Source: Anoplopoma fimbria
Lineage: Eukaryota > Chordata > Actinopteri > Perciformes > Anoplopomatidae
DNA: 64,000 nt
Reading direction: 5' to 3'
NCBI RefSeq assembly: GCF_027596085.1
Contig: NC_072451.1
Span: forward strand, 7,345,513-7,409,512
The position numbers were made by a program, and so were the translations under genes. Below are positions 13,601 to 62,191 of this stretch, piece after piece; the stretch's first letter is position 1; each line of letters begins with the position of its first letter. The notes below the pieces were generated by a model that had not been told where the DNA came from, ran no database searches, and saw only the letters and a list, made by a program, of their open reading frames with translations.

Positions 13601-16333
13601 CTGACTCTGGTGGGGGCTGCATGTCAGCTCACAGAAGAGGTTCATCAGGTTGAAGAAACAGGCGGGACACCTGCACACAGACGCACGGAAGTGAGTGTGA
13701 GAAGCAGAATTTTAAAGAAGGAAAGCGGTCAAGGCATAACCTAATCAAATATGTCTAAGTTTAAGAGTTTATAACAGTTTATAAAGGCAATAATAAAAGC
13801 AGTAAAGTAAATAAAAATCTACAAAGATAAGAAAACCTGCCAACCTTGTAAAATCAAAGTCATTTGGCCTCTGAGCCACTGTGTCCTTAACCCATCATTT
13901 GGAAAGCTAAGGCTTGCATGTTCAAACAACAAATTTGAGCACAACATGTACGGACAGATTCAAATGTGCAAATACTCCCATTATTTGTGTTCAGCAATTC
14001 ATAATGCCCTTCAGAGCATGTCATGTGCTTCATTAGTTAATGTTTTGGCCGCAGTGCATACCGAGACAGGAACTGAAGGGGCAGCTGGAGACTCCCTTTG
14101 AGAGTCTGCAACTGGTTGACATCACAGCAGAGGCTTCGGTTTTCATAGTCATATCCAGGACAAAGCTCCTGCAAATAACCCCCAAAAAAGGGATGGTGTC
14201 ACTTTAATACACTTTTGTCAAAAAAAAATCACAGCGCAAAGAAAAAAGCACTTCTGAAAGCAGAAGTACATCACGGATGATTGATTTGTGCATCCAACCT
14301 CAGCAAAAACAAAATCAAGATGCTACTGTACGTACCGTGAGAAGGTCGTAACCTGTAGGGTCTAGCGGCTTGGGAGGACCAGTGTAGTTGCAGTTGTACT
14401 TCTTTCCAGGCACCTTTTCCGACTCCCCACACTCACCATACCACACACAGTGCTGTGCCTCAACCTGACAGAAAGACAACAAAAAGACAGTGATAATTTG
14501 ATCAATGGCGTTTATAAAGCAAAGTTATCTGTTTCAGTACATTGGTCTGCATTCACTACATTTCTTTTTTTGCAGAGTCTGTTGAGTGTTATACTTTTTA
14601 CTGAGAGTAGCCTACTTCTATTCTTATCTACACGGTCTTGTCAAAAAAGAATCAAAGACAGAAAGCTTGTTTAGAGTTCCTCTAAAAGGTCCACTATAGG
14701 ATCATTTGGCTTAGTTTTGGCTGTTTAAAAAAGGACTTGGCATTTCTTATCCGAGGTAAAAGCTGTACCTTTTTACCTTGAGGTTTAACATTTTGCCACA
14801 TTGAACCTCTAGTCATGTCTCCTTCCTGTGTTTCTAATATCTCGTGCTTTGCATGTCTCAAAATAAAAATTTCACTTCTGCAAAATTGTTTCCTTAGGAA
14901 CCTGCATTTGAAGAGTAGGACTAGTAATACCCCGAGTCAGAATTAGTCACATTGTGCACCGTCAAGAAAGAAGGCCAGAGAAAGGAGAACTGTGGTCAGA
15001 TTTCTAAGGCAACATAACAACACTCAGCGACTGTTGCTATAGCGCTGACCAAGTTCAATTCGAGCACTTGAAAAAAAAAAATGTTATGTGATATGATAGA
15101 AAATATATAATAACATACTATTTAATAATTAAATGTTTATTACTCGTTTGTACAATGTATAGCTTCTGCAGTTTAGGTTGTCTGTTATCTGTCTACTCAG
15201 CATCAGAGCTCTCACGTGTTCTTTGTTGGGAGGGGAAGCTAAGGAAGTTAATTCACTTACTCTACAAACTGTTTTATGAGTTAGCCCAGTGTTACACTCT
15301 CTCCTACTTGGGTCTTGTGGGATTGAGTTCAAGGGCAGCATTCTCATGTCATTATTGCTTCAATTGGGAGTTTTATGCAGCTGCAGCCCAGGTCAGTATT
15401 CCAACTACAGTATAACAACTATTTGTCCAAGGTCAACTTGGAATACTGAAAATTAGTTGTGAAATATTTGTTTATATTGAATAAGAACCAGATGTTTTGT
15501 GTTAAGTGGTTCATAAACATAACAGAAACCTGATGCCCAACACCAAACCCCTCTAAAGGAACTCACACATTTCTGTAACGTCCTTTCTACTTATCCACTG
15601 CAAGCTCCAAATACTTAAGATTTTTAAATCACATACCACATCCTTGCAATTCTTTTGCCAGAATGCGGATATCTTATCTTGAAACAGTAATGATTCATCA
15701 TAATCAAAATGCTCTGATGTTTAGCATAGTTTCGGGGTTGGAATGACCTAATCACCTCATGAAGAGGAGGGCAAACAATGCAGTCAAAGGAGCAGAGAGA
15801 GTACTGATGACCAGCAAGTGGGTAATTATCTACATCCGATTGAATCAAATCAAATGGATTGATCAAGGACTTGGGGACAGATTTTTGTCTGGTGTGATTT
15901 GAAAATGACATTTTGTGTCTTTAAAAAAACAAATCACATTCTCTAAAAAAAGTAAAAATTTGGAATAAATACTGAAAAGCTGGATCTTGTGTATTACACC
16001 TTTATGTCCATCATTCGTTTAAAGTTTATTCACTTTATTTTTTTTTTATTGTATAATATGTGTATTTATTGTCTGTTTCTATGTAGTTGAGCTGCTGCAA
16101 CACCCAAATTTCCCCCATGGGGATCAATAAAGGAATATAATAATAATAATAATTAAGTTGATCTTTTATTGTAGCTAATCATAAATATAATCAAGGTGCA
16201 TTACAAGGATTGTGTCCTTTCTCTTGTAATGTCTTTGTAACATTATGTATTATTACTACATTGTTATCCTTTAATAGTTATTTATAAAAAGGAAAGTTTC
16301 TATGTTTTGTCACAATGACTACATTATCCATAA

Positions 16334-16365
<32 letters not shown>

Positions 16366-16506
16366 GACATTCACTACATCCTGTTTGTTTATTTGTTTGT
16401 TTATTTGATTATCACTTTTTTTTGTTGTTTCTTATGCACTGTCTTGCTGGCTGGTCTGTCAAAGCACTTTGTAAACCTTGTTTTTAAAAGGTGCTATATA
16501 AATAAA

Positions 16507-16544
<38 letters not shown>

Positions 16545-17095
16545 CCTCAAACAGTGGCATTCCCATTAACCTAGCTAGCTTCCTAGTTATGTGATGTTAT
16601 TGAATAACCTGCTAATGCTGCACAGTCTGCACTTGTATGAGCCGTATAAACATCACAATGTTCAATGCAACATTGACCTGAACTTATTAACCTAAGCTGT
16701 ATTTCTATACCTTGTTATTAATAGTGTGGTGTTTGGTTTGCAATCTGCCAAGAGACTTATTCCCACACCGGCTCTGAGTCCAGTTTGAGGCTCGTCAAAG
16801 CTAACTATGTCCACTAAGGCCGGTGCTGTTTCCACTAATACTAGCTATTATGTTGGAGCTACTGTTAAGCCATTGACTGGCTAGATGCACCGTGTTAAAA
16901 TAAAAGAGAAACCTCGAGTAGCTAAACCAATAGCCTCAGATAAACATCACAATAGCAACCTCGGACCGAGCTGAGTCACGTTTTTAGTCACGATAATACG
17001 GAGGTTAGATGACTTACCCATCGAGCAGGCCCCTCTGACAGGAGGATAATAAAGAGAAGTGTACATAAAAGGTTTCCCCCCGGTAGGACTCCCAT
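3016..17095 (-). CDS. npc1: NPC1 intracellular cholesterol transporter 1 (25 coding exons, one apparent frameshift)
   Basis: NPC1 takes cholesterol from NPC2 in the late endosome/lysosome lumen and passes it through the limiting membrane. Exons in gene order: 17018-17095, 14336-14464, 14062-14168, 13507-13670, 13100-13267, 12702-12950, 12482-12564, 12003-12373, 11573-11799, 11052-11152, 10034-10136, 9737-9926, 9313-9495, 8647-8761, 8351-8478, 8017-8151, 7770-7859, 7283-7473, 6553-6668, 5667-5796, 5295-5480, 4446-4677, 3710-3823, 3214-3376, 3016-3098. All introns are GT-AG. Exon number (25) and restored length (1278 aa) equal those of human NPC1, and similarity is strong throughout, for example [13 protein letters not shown], the sterol-sensing domain and a C-terminal ERERLLNY. 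The spliced exons total 3836 nt, one short of a whole number of codons, because of exon 6. NPC1L1 is the alternative; the near-identical SSD and the lysosomal LLN(F/Y) tail favour NPC1. Confidence 0.96.
5295..8151 (-). CDS. npc1: npc1 exons 16-21: cytosolic loop, TM8 and cysteine-rich luminal loop
   Basis: Exons 8017-8151, 7770-7859, 7283-7473, 6553-6668, 5667-5796 and 5295-5480 encode about residues 800-1082. A cytosolic loop ([15 protein letters not shown]) precedes a helix ([21 protein letters not shown]). The third luminal domain follows, with [61 protein letters not shown] and [13 protein letters not shown]. Cysteine positions match the family. The segment before the next helix reads [10 protein letters not shown], about five residues shorter than in human NPC1. 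Confidence 0.95.
8351..9926 (-). CDS. npc1: npc1 exons 12-15: sterol-sensing domain
   Basis: Exons 9737-9926, 9313-9495, 8647-8761 and 8351-8478 cover about residues 594-799. They encode the five-helix sterol-sensing domain (SSD) shared with SCAP, HMG-CoA reductase and Patched. Recognisable segments are [79 protein letters not shown] and [13 protein letters not shown]. The conserved proline in VIEVIP is present. This is the best conserved part of the protein in the window, consistent with a functional gene apart from exon 6. Confidence 0.96.
9080..9165 (+). mobile_element. 3' tail of a short interspersed element, TATAAATAAAG(ATT)n type
   Basis: The sequence runs CAGCACTTTGAGCT, then GTGTTATATAAATAAAG, then ATT repeats. 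This is a tail common to many retroposon copies in fish genomes, and a second copy lies at 16470-16545. It lies in npc1 intron 13 in antisense orientation. Family name not assigned. Confidence 0.6.
10034..12564 (-). CDS. npc1: npc1 exons 7-11: TM2 and middle luminal domain
   Basis: Exons 12482-12564, 12003-12373, 11573-11799, 11052-11152 and 10034-10136 encode about residues 299-594. After a cytosolic linker ([10 protein letters not shown]) comes a hydrophobic helix ([19 protein letters not shown]), then the large second luminal domain. Landmarks are [66 protein letters not shown] and [15 protein letters not shown]. These agree closely with vertebrate NPC1. At the exon 9/10 junction the split codon gives serine (CVS) where human has arginine (CVR). 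Several N-linked sequons (NCT, NDT, NAT) are present, as expected for a heavily glycosylated luminal loop. Confidence 0.95.
10386..10620 (+). pseudogene. relic of a transposon-encoded RecQ-like DNA helicase
   Basis: The plus strand reads [19 protein letters not shown] from the ATG at 10386, then a stop. In other frames follow LKEEQKKALKTF-like sequence and, at about 10500-10555, [15 protein letters not shown]. The last block resembles the helicase motif I (Walker A) VFALLPTGFGKSLIY of RecQ-like ORFs often seen in fish DNA transposons. The invariant Lys of GKS is Glu here, and several stops and frame changes break the reading. It is antisense inside npc1 intron 10 (10137-11051). Identification is from remembered similarity and is moderate. 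Confidence 0.5.
12702..12950 (-). CDS. npc1: npc1 exon 6: proline-rich linker and TM1, with an apparent 1-nt deletion
   Basis: The exon starts in frame with [12 protein letters not shown] and runs through CSCQDC and GPKPVPPP. It then changes register in a C/T tract at about 12805-12823. The frame read from the 5' side continues as [12 protein letters not shown] and stops at 12780-12778, giving a 272-residue product. The next register carries on as [10 protein letters not shown], the first internal transmembrane helix, and ends with VWCYR at a good donor. The exon is 249 nt; 250 is needed to join the phases of exons 5 and 7. Runs of C5 and C5 separated by TCT make a homopolymer sequencing or assembly error the simplest cause. 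A real null allele cannot be excluded from this sequence alone. Confidence 0.9.
13100..14464 (-). CDS. npc1: npc1 exons 2-5: cholesterol-binding N-terminal domain
   Basis: These four exons (14336-14464, 14062-14168, 13507-13670, 13100-13267) encode about residues 27-216, the luminal cysteine-rich domain that receives cholesterol from NPC2. Visible conserved blocks are [43 protein letters not shown] and CNATNW. The many cysteines match the disulfide pattern of the family. Between CSPHQSQF and VEEVQYY the segment [12 protein letters not shown] looks like a small internal duplication of a TKFMN-like unit, where vertebrate NPC1 proteins are variable. Phases run 0, 0, 2, 1, 1 across the junctions and close without error. 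Confidence 0.95.
16075..16155 (+). mobile_element. LINE 3' tail (L2/Rex-like, GATCAATAAAG type)
   Basis: Sequence GAGCTGCTGCAACACCCAAA, then CCCCCATGGGGATCAATAAAG, then AAT repeats. The 'CCCC..GGGGATCAATAAAG' hairpin plus simple-repeat tail is the usual 3' end of L2/Rex-type LINEs and their SINEs in teleosts. Only the tail is present (5' truncated). Confidence 0.6.
16339..16364. repeat. poly(A) run
   Basis: About 26 consecutive A bases in npc1 intron 1. Confidence 0.85.
16470..16545 (+). mobile_element. 3' tail of a short interspersed element ending in (ATT)n
   Basis: AAAGCACTTTGTAAACC, then GTGCTATATAAATAAAG, then about twelve ATT units (16508-16544). Same tail type as at 9080-9165. The (ATT)n tract is a microsatellite grown from the tail. 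Confidence 0.6.
17018..17095 (-). CDS. npc1: npc1 exon 1: start codon and signal peptide
   Basis: The exon encodes 26 residues, beginning MGVLPGG and followed by a hydrophobic stretch ([13 protein letters not shown]), a typical signal peptide directing NPC1 to the ER. The ATG is at 17095-17093. The donor is TGG|gtaagt, phase 0, and joins exon 2 to give the mature N-terminus before CVWYGECG. I chose this ATG because it immediately precedes the hydrophobic core and the spliced frame continues into the conserved N-terminal domain. A longer open frame on the same strand here is in another register and does not splice in frame. Confidence 0.9.
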
Positions 17096-17225
17096 GCCTC
17101 TGACTTAAACGGAGCAGATCGAAGTGGCTGCTCACTTAAAGTTTCGCATATCTTGTTGATGGTTCCTTCTTCGTGGTATTTATCGTTGGGGGCGGAGACA
17201 AACTGTCGCCTCAGTGCTGCCACCA
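17096..17225 (-). promoter_or_regulatory. npc1: npc1 5' UTR and proximal promoter with a GC box
   Basis: The 130 bases upstream of the npc1 ATG are richer in G+C than the flanking DNA. They contain an Sp1-type GC box, GGGGGCGG on the plus strand at 17188-17195, about 95 bases before the start codon. No TATA box is evident, as is usual for a housekeeping gene. The transcription start cannot be placed from sequence alone. Confidence 0.5.
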
Positions 17226-17274
17226 AGCGATGCAGAGGAGGTACTGCACCTAGTCGCTGTTGTAACTACATACA

Positions 17275-17345
17275 TACAATAAAAATAATCCTTTATTAGT
17301 CCCGCAACGGGGACATTTGCAGCAGCATAGGGTATAGTGCACACA
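17275..17345 (-). mobile_element. LINE 3' tail, minus strand
   Basis: Read on the minus strand, the segment is CTGCTGCAAATGTCCCCGTT, then GCGGGACTAATAAAGGAT and AT-rich tail sequence. It is the same kind of CCCC-GGGG-AATAAAG tail as at 16075 but inverted and more diverged. It sits just upstream of the npc1 promoter. Confidence 0.5.
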
Positions 17346-17473
17346 CGAGACATAGTAAAAGAAAGACGAGATAAAAATAAAATTAAATAAAAAACAAGTA
17401 TTATGAATAAGCAATAAAAAACAGTAAAAAATCCACGATAACTGAAATATTATATGTACAGAATACTCTAGTC

Positions 17474-17775
17474 CAGTGGTTCTCAACCTTTTTTCAGTGA
17501 TGTACCCCCTGTGAAATATTTTTTTCAGCCAAGTACCCCCTAACAAGCGCAAAGCATTTTTGGTTGAAAAAAGGATGTAATACACAGTGCTGTGCCATCA
17601 GTGTCTGATTTATTAAACTGTCAACACTGAAGAACTTACAATTATATTTTACTGAATATTTATTAAATAACTATTTTTAAAGGATTTTTGAATGGATGCT
17701 AATTTTAAATATATTTAAAAAAAATCTCATGTACCCCCTGGAGTGCCTTCACGTACCCCCATTTGAGAACCACTG
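17474..17775. mobile_element. hAT-type MITE with terminal inverted repeats and 8-bp target duplication
   Basis: Left end CAGTGGTTCTCAACC, right end TTTGAGAACCACTG: 13 bp of perfect terminal inverted repeat starting CAGTGGTTCTCAA. It is flanked by CTCTAGTC (17466-17473) and CTCTAATC (17776-17783), an 8-bp target duplication with one mismatch, as hAT transposases make. The 302-bp body has no coding capacity and repeats the phrase GTACCCCC near both ends. A non-autonomous hAT element. Confidence 0.88.
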
Positions 17776-17783
17776 CTCTAATC

Positions 17784-19790
17784 CATGAAAAGCTATTTTA
17801 TCAATCAGATTCAGCTTAGATCTTTTGACAGCAGGTTTATACAATACAACTAATTAGACTTTGTCAGGGATAGAAATATTATGTCCTGGATTTATTTCCA
17901 TTGTTGTCCCTTGTGTTCACACAGTCCATTAACTACTGAACAGGACAGAGAAGGAAATTTAACGTCTGATTTCAAGAGGCATTATTAATAGGTGAACAAA
18001 AAGCAAGAAAGTTTGAATCACATAAACACATCATTTATAAAAAAAAATGTCAGGCACCAGACAAGGTAACACGTATTATAGACTTTAAAAAAATGTCATA
18101 AAAGAAGTAAATGACAACTTTTAAAAAAAAGTAAAAAAATACCAAAAAGAAAAATCTAACAAGAAACCTTTTAAGATTAGTCCATTAGGGAATACTATAA
18201 GGAAGTAGTGTATAGTTAGCTTTAAATGTATGCATATTTGACTGTTCTTAAATTGAATATGGCAGTTTATGTCATTCCATGACACCAGTAAATGGAAACT
18301 TTTAAAATGTAATCTTTAATGACTTAAGTTTGTTCAACTGCCTCTTGTGTTATGACTATAAACATACCCCTCCTTCCTGAAATAAAGGGAAAACTAGCTG
18401 TGAGCAATTCATGTAATATCCTTTACATCATGTTTAACTGAATATATTAACGATAATATTGAACACCAAAGTTAGAACAATTGTTCTTGTTTTGTTTCAC
18501 CATGGAATTTTCTTAATGCAGAATATTTATTAAAATATATGAAAATATTTATATTAATTATAATAATAATGATGGAAAAATAACATATTTACAAATCTAA
18601 ATATGCTTATTTAAAACCCTTAGTCTTTTTCTCATTAATGAAATCAAACAGTACATTGACACAAGGTCTCGATTGGTGTGTGCTCTTTTTTATGTGAAAC
18701 TTCCTCCTGGTCTCTGTTGTTAATGATTTGTTCCTCTAAAATTTGGGAAATTGTCAATCCAAACTGATTAAAGCAATGCCAAACAGTGCTGATTAAACAG
18801 ATTATCTGACTTTAAACTGACAGTTCCTTGTGTTGAATTGTAAATAATAAGTAACTATGGATGTTTCTTCCCCCCTTACTTTGATTGTTGCTCATTTAGT
18901 TACACATACTTTATGTCATTGAGACATGCTTGAAACAAAGTTTTCATGTGCTTTAAATCTTAATTTAGGAATATTTCATACAAATGTTATGATTTCTAAC
19001 CTTACAACATTTAACATGTATGACCTATGCTTAAATATAACAGTTTGTAATATAATCTGTAAAATCTGCAATCCTACATAAACTTAATATATACTAACTC
19101 TGTTTTAAATGAAATGCATCTTTTACGGTCAAAATCTGCTGTGTTGGCAGTTCATCGAGCGTGCAGCTCATTATAATTGGAGAGTTTAATCTAATATTTT
19201 CCCCTCGGGTTAATATTTTAATTAAACTACGTTTTTTTTTATGTCCTGAACACAGCGGACAGCACCATATCTGGCCCTGGTGTTTAAGAAAACCATTGTT
19301 CATTTAAATGAATCACTCAGTTTCCTGTTAGTTTTTCATGTAGAACAGGGCCCTTATATACAAATTAAACTCCCAAGTTAGCTTTTAAACTGAATAATTA
19401 GCAATGAAAGGGCAGATTTAGGACAATAAACAACATCAGCAACACACATCACTTTTGATCAACAAAATAAAAAAAACTACTGTTTTATTCTTTGTATTCA
19501 ATGAGTTTTTGTCCCAGAAGCTCTATCAAGCTCTTTTATCTCGTCAGTGGTGGTTTCATGTCATATCATTGGTGCTCACACTGACACAGAGTGGAAGCTG
19601 CTCTCCTTCAGCTGATTATCTGCTAAATACATTTCATCAAAGTGTTACTTGAAGTTCTGCAGGCATCAAGATAAAACGACTGAGTAGATAAGTGAATCAC
19701 TGGACTCCCAGTCTTTCCTGTGTCTCGCTCCTCACTTGTTAAAGCTGTCGGGGGGAAAACAAACACTGTATTTCCATAGAAAACAAAATG
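17784..19790. other. AT-rich intergenic DNA between npc1 and egfr
   Basis: Very AT-rich sequence with no open frame of note and no recognised repeat body. It lies between the MITE and the probable end of the egfr 3' UTR. Confidence 0.6.
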
Positions 19791-19796
19791 TTTATT
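19791..19796 (-). terminator. egfra: candidate polyadenylation signal of egfr
   Basis: TTTATT on the plus strand reads AATAAA in the egfr direction, about 1.7 kb after the stop codon at 21513. This would give a 3' UTR of 19.77-21.51 kb. Transcript data are needed; other signals in this AT-rich region are possible. Confidence 0.35.
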
Positions 19797-21512
19797 CAAG
19801 TTCACTTTTGAATTAATTAATCACAATTTAGGAATAAGTGCATATTCACGTATGATGTGACAAAACTGTGTATGGAGTATAAATTATAGGTGACTATTTT
19901 TAGGGTATATTACAGTATAATCACTGTTTTCTGTACATGTACCTGTGTAAAATCTGCAAAAGTAGGCTTTCAGGTTGCTACAATAGTATATTCCTTTAAA
20001 ACTAGGAATAATATTTGCAAAGTGTAATGCTCTTGCAAGACAAGACTGTAAAGCTAGGAGCAGATTCATAGATATGTTGTCAACACCCTGTGTTAAACAA
20101 CTGTTAACTGTTTAACATTTTTGTTAAAAAAAACAAAAAACAGACAAGGAAAAGTCTCCAGGTAATAATATATATACATTAGACCACAAACGTCAGAAAC
20201 ATTCTTTGTTTCAAATAATCTGTAAAAACAACTCATGTTTACAGGGAAACACTTCTTCTAATCTAAAAATTCAAACAAGTCACTCTTATGACCTAAGACA
20301 GTTCTACCAGAAATTTTCAAACAAGTGAAAAAAAACAACATAAAATCTGTTTTGCTGCACAAGTAAAAACTTAAAGCTGCAAGTCAAAAAATACTTACCG
20401 TGGGAAATAATCCGTGAGAGTACCAGAATATACTTCCTGGATGCACAAACTAATGTGCCACAGTGATTTAAAGCTATCTTTGTGGGTCGACACAAATATG
20501 CTTCATGCTACAGGAGTGCTGCAGGTTTTCAACTGCAAAACTACGCAGTGTGAATACGACCACCACCACATGTTTACCATCACATTCTTTACATAGTTAG
20601 AGGGATATCACACATCAGGGGACACAGGAAACTCTTACTCTCTTGTTTCTATCCAAGAGAGAGAGTAACCCGTTTGTAATACATACAGAACGGTCTTAGA
20701 GCATAAAAGTGAAATATTTAAACAATACAATTCTCCAGTATTCCCATTTAAACTGACTGTGCATTCTGTACATGGCAACATTTTCTTTCCTCGTTGACTC
20801 ATCTTTCAGGATGAGTGTCGTCCGGCCCCCTGAAGGACCCCAAACAGTCGAGCAAGCATTTTACTCTTTAAAAACTCCCCTTAATCGACCTGACTAACCC
20901 ACAGGGACATTCAACCGCTACGTGTTGTCAACCCTTTGAATTCCAACATGTCAATACTGTTGAACGATTGTGTATCTAACTTGTAACACAAGTACCTTAG
21001 GTGGCGTTTTGGGTTGAGCTGCAAAGTTATAATCTTTGCCGTTTAGAGCTCCTGCCTCCTAAAAATGGAGGCAGTTAAACCTTTTTTTAATGGAGGCGTT
21101 TCGACACATTTGGATGACATACAGCATCACATACAACCTGTAGAGAGATTTTCAGAAGAGATTTTCACTTTCTGACGGGGGTTACGACGTACGGACAGAG
21201 CGCATCTGGTTACAGCGACTCTCAGGTCAACTGAGTCTTCTTCCGTCCAGCTTTGATCAAGAAAAAGTCATTTGTAGTTTGGTGGTTAAAAAAAAAACAG
21301 TATTTGGAATGAGAGGGGGTTTTTGTGTGACAGTTATGCCTGCATGCAAACAACACGGAAAGCTCGCACAAAGTGTCACTTGACTCCGTAAGACATGTAG
21401 AATTATTGATGGTACCACTTAGCTATGCCTTCCCAGCCGATAGATACATCAATGCCCCTTATTAATGGAACAGGAAACGGTCTCTTATGTATTGTCTGTA
21501 TCCACTTGGTCC
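19797..21512 (-). other. egfra: probable egfr 3' UTR
   Basis: Sequence directly after the egfr stop codon, up to the first clear candidate poly(A) signal. It is AT-rich with no coding similarity. The block nearest the stop codon (21000-21500) is less AT-rich than the rest. Confidence 0.4.
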
Positions 21513-60524
<39,012 letters not shown>

Positions 60525-60780
60525 CGTGTTTTCCCGTGAAGATCCCGGTGAGAAGGTGTCATTCCATAGCACCGATACGCGATATTCCGCTTGTTCAAAT
60601 GGTCACAAATCTTTTAAGACTTTTTTTTTTTTCCTTCTCTAGGAAACTCAAACTTTGACAGCTCCTCCTCCTCGCAGATATCTCAAGCACTATACGAGCT
60701 CTTGCAGCGAGGACAGACTACTGGCTGCTCTGACGTCAGCAAGAGGGAGGACAGATGCGCCTCTGGAGCTGCTCAGGTAA
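60525..60780 (-). promoter_or_regulatory. egfra: egfr 5' UTR and proximal promoter with a perfect CRE
   Basis: A perfect palindromic CRE/ATF site, TGACGTCA, lies at 60731-60738, about 207 bases before the ATG. A short (CTC)n run sits at 60662-60673. The block is less AT-rich than intron 1. Human EGFR has a TATA-less promoter with TCC repeats; the similarity in style is noted but no TATA box position is claimed here. The transcription start is unknown. Confidence 0.45.
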
Positions 60781-60898
60781 TGTGAAGCAGGCTGGATGCT
60801 TCTTAGGAATAAAGGTGTGTACTCTGGGATGAAGTATAACACTAGTTTCGGGGAAATGGTCTACAGTATGAAAAAGTACACAGAAGTTGTGAGAACAT

Positions 60899-60899
<1 letters not shown>

Positions 60900-60977
<78 letters not shown>
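60900..60977. repeat. (CA)n microsatellite, about 39 units
   Basis: Uninterrupted CA tract about 375 bp upstream of the egfr start codon. Confidence 0.95.
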
Positions 60978-60979
<2 letters not shown>

Positions 60980-61127
60980 AAAAACACAGGTGCAGTGGTT
61001 TTATTTGTTGACATTCAGTTCAGTCAGTGATCCATAAACTTCCTGTAGTAAGGGATGGGCGACGATTCAATATACGATCACTATCTTTTTATGGAATCAT
61101 AATATGGTGAAATTTACTTTTCAGAAT

Positions 61128-61200
61128 CTGAATCAGAATCAGCTTTACTGGCCATGTATGTGTATGCATACAAGGAATTTGACTCCGGTTCTTCCGATCT
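61128..61200 (-). mobile_element. LINE 3' tail, (GATTCT)n-tailed type, minus strand
   Basis: Read on the minus strand, it ends GGCCAGTAAAGCTGATTCTG followed by ATTCAGATTC, the usual end of a fish LINE family whose other half reads GGAGTCAAATTCCTTGTATG. Only the tail is present. Confidence 0.6.
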
Positions 61201-61290
61201 TGAAGTACACACACACACACACACACAGAGATAGATAAGAAATGTTTTGTTTATTTGTCTATTTCTGTGTGTGTACTTCAAGATCTGAAG
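61191..61290. repeat. 25-bp inverted repeat around a CA microsatellite
   Basis: 61191-61215 (CTTCCGATCTTGAAGTACAC...) and 61266-61290 (...GTACTTCAAGATCTGAAG) are inverted copies with 24 of 25 matches, spaced 50 bases apart. The first arm overlaps the end of the LINE tail at 61128-61200. A CA tract (61206-61227) lies inside. Confidence 0.85.
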
Positions 61291-61299
61291 AAGAACAAA

Positions 61300-62148
61300 G
61301 GTAAGCATGAACATTTAACTATTATGTACGCATAAATATAAATGCAAAAGTATATATTTGAACATTAAACACAAAAACAATGAAAAATGGAATGGAAATA
61401 AAAGTGGAATGATGCAGAGTGCAAGTATGCTTGAATAAATATGGAAAGGTTGTCACAGAATACTTTATGTACAAGAGGTAGGTGGTAAGCATATATAGTT
61501 TAGAATATAAAGCTACCGGATGATTTCACACAGATTTGTTTCTGACACTGTATGAATGAACAATGCACAACTTTGTCATCTAAACTGATAATAAATAAGT
61601 ACATTCTAACTCAAAATTCTTAGACAATCTGATTATTTTTCCCTTAAGTTCTTAATTAAAGCTACTACAAGGAATTTTATTTTTTTGTTTTGGCGGTCTA
61701 TGTGGACGAAAGTGGTAGTGTTTCCAAAAACCAGAGTCCCTTTAGAAAACAATTTACTGCAGCGGGGTCTGGCGGTCTTAGTATAGTTCTCCTGCGCCTT
61801 CCTTTCTTTCCAGCGGGCCCAACAATACGGCCTGATCAACCAGCAGCGTGGTTTCAGTGTTTGCCCGCAAAATATTTACTGAACCCCGACTTGTTGTGGA
61901 TTTTTTATAATTTAGAGTTTAAAAATCTGAACAATCAACTACATTTTTTTCTTATATTTTAAATAAACAAAAACATTTTGGGATAGCTTTAATTTGGTCA
62001 ATAAATTATTAAATTATAACCAAGATAAGTACCTAGCGAGTTAAAAAGAAAGATCTGATTCTGATTTCTAATGAATGGAGAGACTATCGCTATTATTACA
62101 TTAAACACATTTGGCATTTCTGTTCTGCAATTTCTTGTTGCTTATCAG

Positions 62149-62191
<43 letters not shown>

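Larger units (their letters stand above)
14465..17017 (-). other. npc1: npc1 intron 1 (2.55 kb) with retroposon tails
   Basis: The largest npc1 intron. Apart from two retroposon tails (16075-16155 and 16470-16545), a poly(A) run (16339-16364) and an (ATT)n tract, nothing recognisable is present. ORFs here are short and without similarity. Confidence 0.7.

Noticed and set aside
3016..17095. Identity as npc1l1 rather than npc1
   Set aside because: The exon count, 1278-residue length, N-terminal [11 protein letters not shown] block, SSD and C-terminal RLLN(F/Y) signal fit NPC1.
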